Assembly (NCBI RefSeq): GCF_002871915.2
Contig: NZ_CP126958.1
Location: 1,798,001-1,862,000, forward strand
Source of the DNA: Aerococcus loyolae
GTDB lineage: Bacteria > Bacillota > Bacilli > Lactobacillales > Aerococcaceae
Direction: 5' to 3'
DNA length: 64,000 bases
The position numbers and the translations under genes were made by a program. Positions 7,967 through 16,577 of the stretch are shown here, piece by piece; position 1 is the stretch's first letter; every line of letters begins with the position of its first letter. The notes beneath the pieces are model-generated. The model saw only the letters and a list, made by a program, of their open reading frames with translations. It ran no database searches and had not been told where the DNA came from.

Positions 7967-9819
7967 AATGCGTCATCTCCTTGTAAAATATCTTGAATAT
8001 CTTCGAGCGAATCCGTTGTTTTCAATAGGTCTTTTAAGGGCTGATTATTAGCTACCGCAAAAATCGCTTCATAGATATTAATCAGTAACTCGTCCATCAC
8101 CTGATTAGTCTGACTGGGAATGCCCAAGAGAAAGACCAGATCAATAGGCCGCCCCTTTTCTTGAATGGGTTGTTGAACCTGACCAAGCAGTAAAATAATC
8201 TGGTCAAAATCATTCACCACCGCATGCGGCATAGCAATCCCTTGGTCAAAGACCGTATCACTCACCGCTTCCCGGTCAAAGATGGCCTGTTTAAAGCCAC
8301 TGGATATCCCGGTCGCTTCAATCACCCGGTCAGTCATCACATCGAGCAGATCAGCATACTCTCCCTCTTGGTCGAGACTGATGACATCCAAATACAACAA
8401 TTGGGAAAATAGGGGATTATGGCGTTGGACGCTATCCCATTGGGAACGGATATAGGACTCATCGAACAAATTATCCAGTTGAATAATGGGCCGCTTGATC
8501 TTGGCCTTATCGAGGGGGATGGTGGTGAAGATGGCAAAGTATTGACTAGGATCTTCCTGATTAAATTCCCCTTCCGAGAAAGTCGATAACTCTAAGCTTG
8601 TCCCTAGGATGCGTTGAATTTGTAGCTTAATCAGTCGAGCTGTTCCCTTGCCCGTATGACAAACAATGGCAATTTTTTGACTTTTTAAATTAACCTGCCG
8701 GCTGATGACCAATTCGAAATAGAGACTAAGATAGGAGGTTTCAATTCCCGGCACTTCCCGGTCCAATTCCTCTTCCAGGACCCGACTCGTAATCTCCGCT
8801 AGGGTAAAGGAGAGCGGGTATTGCTGCTGGACCTCATGGAAGAATAAGTCATCACTATTGACCCGGAATAATAAACGATGAATAAGGAAAATAAGATGAT
8901 TGCGCATCGCTTGGTATAATTTTTCCTGGTCAAACTCAATCGGCAAGTCCCGTTGGATGGCCTGGAGGACTTTCTGGTAAAGCTGATCAACAAAGTGGGA
9001 GTCAAAACTTTCCGGAACAATGTCTTCCTTATTGTAAATATTAAAGGGATAGGCCAGATACTGGTATTCGTAATGACTCAAAGTCAAATTAAAATAGTCT
9101 TCAATTTCTGCAATGAACCCTTCATAGTCCTCTTGCCCCTGTAAGAAATTCTGGTAGTGAGCCATCTCACTCCTTAAACCGTGCCCTTGACGGACACGGA
9201 GTAGAGTGACATAGACAACTTTCAAGAGTAAATCCTTGGTGAAATTGGTCATATTGAAATTGGGCGCTAAGTTTAATAAATGCGTCTTGTCTTTGAGACT
9301 AAACTGGTCTTCCTTGAAGTAAGAAAGCACGATATTCACATAGGCAGTACGGATATCGATTTCATGCCCCTTAAGACTAAGCCCCTTATTCGGAACCCCT
9401 ACGATCGCTAGCTGATAATCAGAAAGAATTTGCCGTAAATGATTGATATCATTATTGACGGTTCCACGACTAACCATGGTTACTTCGGCCAGGTCATCGA
9501 TGATGACTGGCTCTTGTTCTTCGATAAGCACTTTAAGGATATAGGCTTGCCGTTTATTGGAAGAATTAAAGTCGGTATCCTGGCGAAATTTGCCCGCTAG
9601 AATTTTCTTAAAAGCGGCAAAATCTTCAATATGCAAGTGATAGGCTTTATCTTCTAAAGTAATGCTGGCAATGCCTCCCAACTCCTGGTTAAGGAGCTGG
9701 ATATTTTTTTTGAGGGTCTGGCGACTTGTCTTCAGTCCCGCTTCAAATTCCGCTTGGGGAATTTTGGGATGCATATATAAACTATTTAAAATATCATACC
9801 AACGATCAACAAGTGCCAT
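7963..9819 (-). CDS. gutR: PRD-containing BglG/MtlR-type transcription regulator of the sorbitol operon
   Basis: A 618-residue regulator. From the N-terminus come two helix-turn-helix regions (about 1-80 and 85-135), two PTS regulation domains (about 180-380), an EIIB-like domain with CHTGKGTARLI near residue 401 and a C-terminal EIIA-like domain with GIAMPHAV. PTS-driven phosphorylation of these sites should switch DNA binding according to sorbitol and general PTS flux. It sits between the dehydrogenase and gutM in the operon it presumably activates. The symbol is by analogy. Confidence 0.88.
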   Translation of the reverse strand: MALVDRWYDILNSLYMHPKIPQAEFEAGLKTSRQTLKKNIQLLNQELGGIASITLEDKAYHLHIEDFAAFKKILAGKFRQDTDFNSSNKRQAYILKVLIEEQEPVIIDDLAEVTMVSRGTVNNDINHLRQILSDYQLAIVGVPNKGLSLKGHEIDIRTAYVNIVLSYFKEDQFSLKDKTHLLNLAPNFNMTNFTKDLLLKVVYVTLLRVRQGHGLRSEMAHYQNFLQGQEDYEGFIAEIEDYFNLTLSHYEYQYLAYPFNIYNKEDIVPESFDSHFVDQLYQKVLQAIQRDLPIEFDQEKLYQAMRNHLIFLIHRLLFRVNSDDLFFHEVQQQYPLSFTLAEITSRVLEEELDREVPGIETSYLSLYFELVISRQVNLKSQKIAIVCHTGKGTARLIKLQIQRILGTSLELSTFSEGEFNQEDPSQYFAIFTTIPLDKAKIKRPIIQLDNLFDESYIRSQWDSVQRHNPLFSQLLYLDVISLDQEGEYADLLDVMTDRVIEATGISSGFKQAIFDREAVSDTVFDQGIAMPHAVVNDFDQIILLLGQVQQPIQEKGRPIDLVFLLGIPSQTNQVMDELLINIYEAIFAVANNQPLKDLLKTTDSLEDIQDILQGDDAL

Positions 9820-9834
9820 AAAACCTCTCCTTAA

Positions 9835-10635
9835 CTAGCCTCTTGTTTTACCTCCTGCGACGTTGATGGTTACTCCGGTAATGTAGGAAGAATGGTCAGA
9901 TACTAAGTAAGCCACCACATCAGCCACTTCACTTAATTTACCGCTACGGCCTAAAGGAATTGTTGTTGTCTTAGAATAGCCGGCACGCAAGTCATCGACG
10001 GTAATGCCACGGGTATATGAGAGGGATTCTTCATAAGCCAAGGTTCTCAAACCAGTTTCTTCCAAAATCCCAGGCGCTACCCCAACTACACGGACATTGT
10101 GTTTACCTAATTCCTTCGACCAAGAGCGAGTAAATGAGTAAACCGCAGCCTTAGTTGCTGCATAAGGACTTTGGCCTTCAGAACCTTCGAGTCCAGATTC
10201 AGAACCCATGTTAATAATCACGCCTTGGCCCTTGTCTACTAAGATCCGACCCACCGCTTGGGCAACCAAGAAGACACCTTTTTGATTGATAGCTACCATT
10301 TTATCAAAAGTTGCATCATCTAGTTCATATTTTCCGTTAGGATCTTTAGGATCGACTAACAAACGAGGAACATTGATCCCAGCATTGTTCACTACAGCGT
10401 CAACCGTACCAAAGTGGTCCACCACTTTTTGAACACTGGCTTCCACATTTTCCCGGGAAGACACGTCAGTTTTGACGAAGAGTAAGTTATCGTGTTCAAC
10501 GTGGTTATCTGAAATATCAAAGTTGGCCACCTTACAGCCATCATTTAATAATTCTTCCACTACAGCAGCCCCAATCCCAGAAGATGCTCCGGTGACAATA
10601 ACTACTTTTCCTTCAATACCTAACCAATTTTCCAT
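9835..10635 (-). CDS. srlD: Sorbitol-6-phosphate 2-dehydrogenase (SDR family)
   Basis: A 266-residue short-chain dehydrogenase that oxidises sorbitol 6-phosphate to fructose 6-phosphate with NAD+. The cofactor loop TGASSGIGAA is near residues 16-25, with NNAGIN near 95 and the catalytic YAATK near 170. It is the first gene of the glucitol operon, behind a promoter that carries a cre site. Context (PRD regulator, GutM, glucitol PTS) settles the substrate, which SDR sequence alone would not. Confidence 0.92.
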   Translation of the reverse strand: MENWLGIEGKVVIVTGASSGIGAAVVEELLNDGCKVANFDISDNHVEHDNLLFVKTDVSSRENVEASVQKVVDHFGTVDAVVNNAGINVPRLLVDPKDPNGKYELDDATFDKMVAINQKGVFLVAQAVGRILVDKGQGVIINMGSESGLEGSEGQSPYAATKAAVYSFTRSWSKELGKHNVRVVGVAPGILEETGLRTLAYEESLSYTRGITVDDLRAGYSKTTTIPLGRSGKLSEVADVVAYLVSDHSSYITGVTINVAGGKTRG

Positions 10636-10679
10636 AATCGATTCACCTCTCTAAAAATTTTTTGTTCTTTTCTTTACAC

Positions 10680-10707
10680 TTAGTATTGTAACGGTAAGCG
10701 CTGTCAA
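10680..10707 (-). promoter_or_regulatory. Sorbitol operon promoter with overlapping cre
   Basis: On the minus strand, -35 TTGACA (10702-10707) and -10 TACTAA (10680-10685) are separated by 16 bases. A cre-like sequence, GGTAAGCGCTGTCA on the plus strand (10693-10706), covers the -35 box and matches the CcpA consensus at about 12 of 14 positions. Confidence 0.7.
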
Positions 10708-10761
10708 AATTAATACAAGGAATTTTCACCCGATGGAAAAAGTCTTTGATTAATCTTTAAA

Positions 10762-10797
10762 TAAAAGCGCTGACATTTTTGATATTTCTAGTAAACT
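10762..10797 (+). promoter_or_regulatory. Promoter with overlapping cre for the aldolase/phosphatase pair
   Basis: The cre-like TAAAAGCGCTGACA (10762-10775, about 12 of 14 consensus positions) includes -35 CTGACA (10770-10775). A 16-base spacer leads to -10 TAAACT (10792-10797). It lies back-to-back with the sorbitol promoter. Confidence 0.65.
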
Positions 10798-10871
10798 AGA
10801 GATAGTAGGAAGAAAAAAAGGCCTCCATGAGAGAGGCCGGATCATTAATCAGTGAAGAAAGGACGATTGCC

Positions 10872-11543
10872 ATGAAATTGGTATTGGATACCGCTAATTT
10901 AGACAAAATTAAAGACTATGTGACCTACTTACCTGTAGAAGGAGTCACCACAAACCCCAGCATCCTGAAAAAAGCGGGTAAGATTGATGTGGTTAACCAC
11001 TTGCAGCAGATCCAAGAAGTAATTGGCGCTGACAAGGATCTCCATGTCCAAGTCGTTGCCAAGGATTATGACGGGATCATTCGGGATGCCCATGCGATTC
11101 TTAAAGCTGTTAATGACCGGGTTTGCATCAAGATTCCAGTTAATAAAGACGGTTTACGGGCCATCAAGACCTTGAAAGCAGAAGGAGTCCGGATTACCGC
11201 TACTGCCATTTATTCCAAAATTCAAGCCTTGCTAGCAGCTGAATTAGGTGCAGATTTCCTAGCTCCTTACGTGAACCGCATGCTGAACTTGGATACCGAC
11301 CCTTATGAAGTGATTTCATCAGTTTCTTACCAACTCGCTCGCAGCAACAGCCAGACTGAAATCATTGCCGCTTCCTTTAAGAATATCCACCAAGTCACCG
11401 CTGCCCTCGAAGCCGGGGCCCAGTATATTACTGTTGGCGATGACGTTGTGGACAAATTTGTGGAAAACGCTAATATAAAAAAAGCAGTCTCCGATTTCTC
11501 AGCCGACTGGACCGCTATGCATGACCGAGAGAGTTTTGTTTAG
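10872..11543 (+). CDS. Transaldolase / fructose-6-phosphate aldolase-like protein
   Basis: A 223-residue class I aldolase of the small transaldolase (FSA/TalC) family: VLDTANL at the N-terminus, TTNPSI at 26-31, and the Schiff-base lysine Lys87 in IKIPVN. The start at 10872 has a GAAAGGA site eight bases upstream; a longer in-frame version from 10827 lacks one. The reaction could be fructose 6-phosphate cleavage or dihydroxyacetone transfer; the family separates these on residues I cannot call safely. Its promoter is divergent from the sorbitol operon, whose product is fructose 6-phosphate, so a shared role in sugar-phosphate handling is plausible. Confidence 0.85.
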   Translation: MKLVLDTANLDKIKDYVTYLPVEGVTTNPSILKKAGKIDVVNHLQQIQEVIGADKDLHVQVVAKDYDGIIRDAHAILKAVNDRVCIKIPVNKDGLRAIKTLKAEGVRITATAIYSKIQALLAAELGADFLAPYVNRMLNLDTDPYEVISSVSYQLARSNSQTEIIAASFKNIHQVTAALEAGAQYITVGDDVVDKFVENANIKKAVSDFSADWTAMHDRESFV

Positions 11544-11555
11544 GGAATGGATGCG

Positions 11556-12236
11556 ATGAAGACAGACCTTAAGCAAATCAAATTAGTTATCTTTGACTTA
11601 GACGGTACCCTAGTGGATACCGAGAAGATCTATCAAGCAGGCTGGCGGACGGTGTTGAAGGATTATAATACTAGCATTAGCCAAGACCAGCTCGAAAAAA
11701 TGCGGGGAGGAACCCGCCAACATAATAATCGTTTAATCCAAGAGATTCTTGGAGGTGACGAGACCTTAGCTAAAGAAGCGCGCGAAAAACGGAATGCGTA
11801 TTTTCAAGCAGTCATTAAGCAAGGAAAGATTGATTTAAAAGCGGGAGCAGTCGACTTGTTAGACCACTTGAAAGCTGCTGGTTTATCGCTCGCTGTAGCC
11901 ACTTCTTCTCCCCTTGACCGCGGAAAGGATATTTTAGAAATTAGTGGTCTCATGCCTTATTTCGATTTCGTCATTTATGGCAATCAAATCGAACACGGCA
12001 AGCCTCAGCCAGATATTTATCTTAAAGTCTTGGAGCATTTCCAAGTCCGTAGCCAAGAGGCTGTAGTAATCGAGGATTCATTAAACGGCTTATTAGCTAG
12101 TAGCCGTGCCAAGCTAGCCACCTTTTACGTCCCGGAAATTCCTTTAAGAGATGGTGAATTTGACCAAGTGGATGAGCAGTATGTCATTGGTGTTTATAAT
12201 TCTTTAATAGAAATAAAGGACGTATTCGATAAATAA
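11556..12236 (+). CDS. HAD-superfamily sugar phosphatase / beta-phosphoglucomutase-like protein
   Basis: About 226 residues with the HAD motifs FDLDGTLVDT (nucleophile), TSSP (motif II), the HGKPQPDIYLKVLE motif III lysine and VIEDSLNG motif IV. The start at 11556 is preferred because AGGGA lies nine bases upstream; an ATG at 11547 is the alternative. It follows the aldolase by about 12 bases, so both are co-transcribed. It probably dephosphorylates or isomerises a sugar phosphate. A close paralog faces it across the terminator, at 12389-13069. Confidence 0.82.
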   Translation: MKTDLKQIKLVIFDLDGTLVDTEKIYQAGWRTVLKDYNTSISQDQLEKMRGGTRQHNNRLIQEILGGDETLAKEAREKRNAYFQAVIKQGKIDLKAGAVDLLDHLKAAGLSLAVATSSPLDRGKDILEISGLMPYFDFVIYGNQIEHGKPQPDIYLKVLEHFQVRSQEAVVIEDSLNGLLASSRAKLATFYVPEIPLRDGEFDQVDEQYVIGVYNSLIEIKDVFDK

Positions 12237-12242
12237 AATACA

Positions 12243-12300
12243 AAAAAACCAGCGTCTACCGAAGCTTAGATAGCTTTAGTAGGTGCTGGTTTTTATTTTT
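12243..12300. terminator. Bidirectional rho-independent terminator between the two HAD genes
   Basis: An AACCAGCGTCTACC arm and a GTAGGTGCTGGTT arm enclose a loop, with an A-run before and a T-run after, so it can end transcripts from both convergent genes. It resembles the terminator at 4885-4936. Confidence 0.85.
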
Positions 12301-12388
12301 TTACTTAAAGTTTGTAATAGCCTGGTAAAATCAAAGGAGCATATACTATTCTTTGATGCAATTCAAATAATTTTCAAGAAATAAGCAA

Positions 12389-13069
12389 TTAATGATTATA
12401 AATATAATTTTTTACATCATATAAATTTTCAAAAGTTCCCTCAAAATACTCATTATCAACCTTCGATAATTGTGAATTGGTTAAAGAGATTTCTGGAACA
12501 AAAAAAGTTGATATTTTTGCTTGAGTGCCTGCTAATAATCCAGCGAAAGAGTCTTCTACAACTATAGCCTGCTCTGCATTTAAGCAAAAATGATTTAATA
12601 CTTTAAGATAGATTTCGGGATCCGGTTTTCCTTGTTTGACCTGCTCACCATAAATAGCATATGAAACATATGGCGAAAAACCAAGAGTATCTAAAATTGT
12701 TTGAGCACGCTTTTCAGGCGATGACGTTGCTACAGCAATAGGTATTTCAGATTCATTTAATGATGTTATTAAACTCATCGCTCCATTTTTTTCATTTACA
12801 TTTCCTGTTTTTAATTGATCATAAAAATATTCATCTCTTTTTTTCATGATATCTTGAACTTCTTTTTCACTACAATTTGCTAAATTCATTAGAACTTTAT
12901 TATTATGATCACTGGTTTGACCAATCATAGAATTTAAAGTTTCTTGGGAAACATCTACATTATATTTTTCTAATTCTTTTCTCCAGCCATCATGATAAAC
13001 GTAGATAGTATCTGCCAAGGTACCATCTAAGTCAAAAATTACCAATTTTATATCTTTAAAAGTTTCCAA
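12389..13069 (-). CDS. HAD-superfamily phosphatase, paralog of the 11556 gene, end of the ula operon
   Basis: A 226-residue HAD protein with FDLDGTLADT, VATSSPEKR, QGKPDPEIYLK and VVEDSFAG. It is visibly homologous along its whole length to the convergent gene, including the C-terminal FFVPEISL segment. The start is TTG with AGAAGGAAG about ten bases upstream. It lies 111 bases after ulaF with no terminator between, so it probably belongs to the ascorbate transcript. Its bases are more AT-rich than the paralog, which argues against a recent local duplication. Confidence 0.78.
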   Translation of the reverse strand: METFKDIKLVIFDLDGTLADTIYVYHDGWRKELEKYNVDVSQETLNSMIGQTSDHNNKVLMNLANCSEKEVQDIMKKRDEYFYDQLKTGNVNEKNGAMSLITSLNESEIPIAVATSSPEKRAQTILDTLGFSPYVSYAIYGEQVKQGKPDPEIYLKVLNHFCLNAEQAIVVEDSFAGLLAGTQAKISTFFVPEISLTNSQLSKVDNEYFEGTFENLYDVKNYIYNH

Positions 13070-13180
13070 AATTCGTACACTTCCTTCTATTTTTAGCTAT
13101 CGATGACTCTAAAGTAAAGTAATCAAAAGGTGTTGACCACATCCTAAGTCAACACCTCATAAAGTGTAGTTATATTACTT

Positions 13181-13897
13181 TTAACCTTGTCCGTAATAAG
13201 CATTTTTACCGTGTTTACGGTAGTAGTGTTTATCTAAGTAATATTGTGGAATTGGTTTCTGAGCGTTTCTTGAAAGGGTTTCGGTTCTTTCAGCCATTTC
13301 GCATACCGTTTCAATGACCTTACCAACTTCAACAGATTTCATCGCTGAATCGCCCCAGGAAAAGGTCCCATGATTGCGTACTAAAACGCCAGGCACAGCT
13401 ACTGGATCAATATCACGTTCTTTGAAAGTTTCTACAATAACATGACCTGTATTCTCTTCATAGGCTTCTTCAACTTCTTCTTCGGTTAGATCACGTGTGC
13501 AAGGAATAGGTCCGTAGAAATTATCAGCATGTGTTGTCCCATAAACTGGAACATCACGTCCTGCTTGCGCCCAAGCCGCACCTTGAATACTGTGAGTATG
13601 AGTGATCCCCGTTATCTCTGGAAACTCTCTAAAGAGCACAACGTCTGTAGGTAAGTCAGAAGAAGGTCTAAGACTATCTTCTTCTAGAACATTACCATCT
13701 AAATCAGTAACTACCATGTCTTCGGGCTTCATGGTCTCATAAGGAACACCACTAGGTTTGATAACAATAACACCAAGTTCTCTATTTATTTCAGCAACAT
13801 TTCCCCAAGTAAGAGTAACTAAGCCATATTCAGGTAGTTTTAAATTAGCCGCACAAACATCTTCTTTCATTTGTTGAATAATTTCTTCTCTAGACAT
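13181..13897 (-). CDS. ulaF: L-ribulose-5-phosphate 4-epimerase, ascorbate pathway
   Basis: A 238-residue class II aldolase/epimerase-family protein. Metal ligands fall in THTHS (near 93-97) and in the LVRNHG region near 171; SGVPY and SSDLPTD are also family signatures. It converts L-ribulose 5-phosphate to D-xylulose 5-phosphate, the last step of anaerobic ascorbate breakdown. It overlaps the end of ulaE by eight bases, indicating coupled translation. Confidence 0.92.
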   Translation of the reverse strand: MSREEIIQQMKEDVCAANLKLPEYGLVTLTWGNVAEINRELGVIVIKPSGVPYETMKPEDMVVTDLDGNVLEEDSLRPSSDLPTDVVLFREFPEITGITHTHSIQGAAWAQAGRDVPVYGTTHADNFYGPIPCTRDLTEEEVEEAYEENTGHVIVETFKERDIDPVAVPGVLVRNHGTFSWGDSAMKSVEVGKVIETVCEMAERTETLSRNAQKPIPQYYLDKHYYRKHGKNAYYGQG

Positions 13898-14747
13898 TGA
13901 AGCCTGCCTCCTTCATAATTGGTAGAACATAATCTTTTGCTTTCTTGATCTCTTCAGCGGGATCATCTGATGTTTCTGACCACATTTCTATCATAAATGT
14001 TCCGTGATAATCTAACTGCTTCAATGTTTTAAAACAGCCTAAGAAATCGACATCGCCTTCTCCAAAAGGCACTTCCTTAAATTTTCCTGGGTAATCATCA
14101 GTGACATTTTTCGTATCTTTCACATGCAGGGCTACAATTTCATCAATTCCCAATTCGAGTTCATAGGCAACATCATTTTCAGGCCATGCACTGATATTTC
14201 CTAAATCAGGATAGACCTGTAGCCATGGTGAATGAATTTGGCTTTTAATACGGTTAAATTTCGTTACTGAATTAATAAATGGATCATCCATTATTTCAAT
14301 CGATAACATCACTTGCTTAGAAGCTGCCATATGAACAGCTTTTTTAAGATTTTCCATAAAGAAAGCACGGGAAGTTAATGTTTTCTCTTCATAATATACG
14401 TCATATCCAGCTAATTGAATGTTACGAACTCCCAAGTCAACAGCTAAATCAATAGCCTTTTCCATCATTTCTAAGGCATGCTCTCTAATTTTTGGATCAC
14501 TCGATCCAAAAGGATAGCGACGATGTCCACTCAAACAAATTGAAAATATTCTAACACCAGTCTCATACATCGCATCGACTACTTTTTTGCGCTCTTCTTT
14601 AGTCCAATCTAAACGAGCTAAGCGCTCATCAGATTCATCAACTGACATTTCTACAAATTGAAAACCTAATTCTTTAGCTAGTTGAAGTCGTTCCAACCAA
14701 GTAATGTTTTTAGGTAAAGCTTTTTCATAAATCCCTAATGTTACCAC
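13890..14747 (-). CDS. ulaE: L-xylulose-5-phosphate 3-epimerase
   Basis: A TIM-barrel epimerase of about 285 residues converting L-xylulose 5-phosphate to L-ribulose 5-phosphate. Conserved features are LGIYEKALP at the N-terminus, FVEMSVDESDERLARLDW and ICLSGHRRYPFGS. I chose the GTG start at 14747, with AGAGGG seven bases upstream, because the homologous protein begins at the VTLGIYEK stretch. An ATG at 14828 would add 27 unrelated residues that overlap the upstream acetyltransferase gene. Confidence 0.9.
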   Translation of the reverse strand: MVTLGIYEKALPKNITWLERLQLAKELGFQFVEMSVDESDERLARLDWTKEERKKVVDAMYETGVRIFSICLSGHRRYPFGSSDPKIREHALEMMEKAIDLAVDLGVRNIQLAGYDVYYEEKTLTSRAFFMENLKKAVHMAASKQVMLSIEIMDDPFINSVTKFNRIKSQIHSPWLQVYPDLGNISAWPENDVAYELELGIDEIVALHVKDTKNVTDDYPGKFKEVPFGEGDVDFLGCFKTLKQLDYHGTFMIEMWSETSDDPAEEIKKAKDYVLPIMKEAGFNV

Positions 14748-14784
14748 AATATATCCCTCTTTTACTAATATATATGATTTATAA

Positions 14785-15480
14785 CTACATAGAAGATAGC
14801 GAGTGTATTTGCTTTCCACCTTCATCAAAATTTTCAGGTGATAGCCATTTTAATATTCTCTTTTTATTTAAAGGCCACTCACTATCAAGCATAGAAAACC
14901 ATGCTGTATCACGGTTTCTCCCTTTATAAATTTTTTCTTGTCTAAAAGTTCCTTCATATTTAAAACCTAACCGCTCAGCTGCATGCCAAGAAGCTTTATT
15001 CAAACTATCACACTTCCATACATAACGCCGATATTTCAATTTTTCAAACACATATTGAGCTAATAAAAATTGTGCTTCAGTTGCTTGAATGGTTTTCTGA
15101 AGATTCTTGCTATAAAAGACATGACCAACTTCAATAGCAAAATTTTTTGAATCAATAGATTGAAGTGCAAAACTTCCGTCAGCGTTTCTACTCTCTTTAT
15201 CCACTATTACTAAATAATAAGGATCATCTGATTCTTCCATTTTTCTTAACCGATGCTCATAAGCAGCTAGATTTTTGGGGGGTAACTTACTTTGATAAGT
15301 CCATAATTCTAATGGAGATGATGGCCCTAATAAAGGATACAAGTCCTCGCTATGCTTAGAATAATTCAGTTTTTCTATTTGAACAGTATTACCATTAAGG
15401 CAGTGAATAACTGGAATTTCTTCTATTTCTTCATCTTCAATTTCGTCACCTATTGTTTGGTTAAATCGATTTAGTCTCAT
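14785..15480 (-). CDS. GNAT family acetyltransferase (RimJ/RimL type) inside the ula operon
   Basis: A 231-residue GNAT protein. The acetyl-CoA fold is seen in FAIEVGHVFYS, the QATEAQFLLAQYVF segment and the terminal helix AERLGFKYEGTFRQ, the typical RimJ-like ending. It has its own GGAGGAG site and lies between ulaD and ulaE, where standard ula operons have no such gene. The substrate is unknown: a pathway intermediate, a protein or a toxic side product are all possible. Confidence 0.8.
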   Translation of the reverse strand: MRLNRFNQTIGDEIEDEEIEEIPVIHCLNGNTVQIEKLNYSKHSEDLYPLLGPSSPLELWTYQSKLPPKNLAAYEHRLRKMEESDDPYYLVIVDKESRNADGSFALQSIDSKNFAIEVGHVFYSKNLQKTIQATEAQFLLAQYVFEKLKYRRYVWKCDSLNKASWHAAERLGFKYEGTFRQEKIYKGRNRDTAWFSMLDSEWPLNKKRILKWLSPENFDEGGKQIHSLSSM

Positions 15481-15555
15481 ATCTCCTCCAAAGCAGAATA
15501 AAGGAAAAGTTCAGTGTAAATAAGTACAAAACACTGAACTTTCGAAAGTAATTAT

Positions 15556-16194
15556 CTATCCCCAAATTTCTTTAATTTTATTTTGGAAATCAGTTGCTGC
15601 TTGAGCAGGATCATCGGCTTGTGTAATTCCACGTCCGGCTATAAAGCAGTACACATCGACTCCTTTAAAGAGATCTAAAATATCTACATTTAAACCACCA
15701 GTTACAGATACTTTGAAGCCCATCTCAGTAAGTTTTTTCACTTTATTAAGATCCTTTTCTCCCCAAGTTTCACCAGCTAGTAAAGCATCACGACTTTGAT
15801 GGTAGATTGCTTGATCAATCCCAGCATCCAACCATTGTTGAGCTTGTTCATAGGTCCAATCACCATAAAGTTCAACTTGAACTGATTCAATTTCTTTAGC
15901 AGCAGCTTCCATGGTAGGAATAGTTGCTGAACAAATACAAGTCATAAAGTTAGCTCCTGCTGAGTTAAAGTTAGCAGCCACCGTACCACCAGCATCTGCA
16001 CATTTTGGATCTGCAACAATTAATTTATCTGGATAAAGTGCGCGGAAACAACGTACAGCTTCACTACCTTCTTGTAATAACAAAATCGTTCCAGCTTCGA
16101 TAATATCCACTATTTCACCCACAGCTTTAATATCAGCTAGAGCACTAGGTAAATCATTGTGGTCACAAGCAATTTGTAATTTAGGTAAGGACAT
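15556..16194 (-). CDS. ulaD: 3-keto-L-gulonate-6-phosphate decarboxylase
   Basis: A 212-residue orotidine-decarboxylase-superfamily enzyme that removes CO2 from 3-keto-L-gulonate 6-phosphate to give L-xylulose 5-phosphate. Family motifs are IIEAGT near 32, VADPKCAD near 60 (the superfamily D-x-K-x-x-D site) and SVTGGLN near 163. It sits 44 bases after ulaB and 75 bases before the acetyltransferase in the same orientation. Confidence 0.93.
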   Translation of the reverse strand: MSLPKLQIACDHNDLPSALADIKAVGEIVDIIEAGTILLLQEGSEAVRCFRALYPDKLIVADPKCADAGGTVAANFNSAGANFMTCICSATIPTMEAAAKEIESVQVELYGDWTYEQAQQWLDAGIDQAIYHQSRDALLAGETWGEKDLNKVKKLTEMGFKVSVTGGLNVDILDLFKGVDVYCFIAGRGITQADDPAQAATDFQNKIKEIWG

Positions 16195-16238
16195 TTTTAT
16201 CTTCTTCCCTTTCTTTCATAAATATCTATCCAAATAGC

Positions 16239-16532
16239 CTATTCAGGTTTGAGGTCGCTTTCTTCAATTCTTTGTTTTACTTCTTTTGCTGACATGACGT
16301 TTTGGACACCAATAACTGTTACTCCTGATTTAGCCGCTTGGTCAAACATATTCACAAAGTTTAAAGGAGTAAAGACAACATCATAATTTTTAGCTGTTGA
16401 TTTTCCTTCTGCAATTGAAGTATGGTTAATTGCAGTCACTTTAAAACCTAATTCTTCTAAGGCTTTTTGAGCACTTTTTTGTAACATTAAACTTGTTCCT
16501 GATCCATTGGCACATGATACTAATACACGCAT
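16239..16532 (-). CDS. ulaB: Ascorbate PTS EIIB component
   Basis: A 97-residue EIIB whose phosphocysteine is Cys7 in LVSCANGSGTS. It receives phosphate from UlaC and passes it to ascorbate bound in UlaA. A GGAGGG site precedes the ATG. It lies 45 bases after ulaA. Confidence 0.92.
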   Translation of the reverse strand: MRVLVSCANGSGTSLMLQKSAQKALEELGFKVTAINHTSIAEGKSTAKNYDVVFTPLNFVNMFDQAAKSGVTVIGVQNVMSAKEVKQRIEESDLKPE

Positions 16533-16577
16533 GTAGAACCCTCCTCTTTTATTACTTACATCTCTTTATTAATCAAG

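Noticed and set aside
14748..14828. N-terminal extension of UlaE from ATG 14828
   Set aside because: The extra 27 residues do not resemble the family and overlap the upstream acetyltransferase; a GTG with AGAGGG is the better start.
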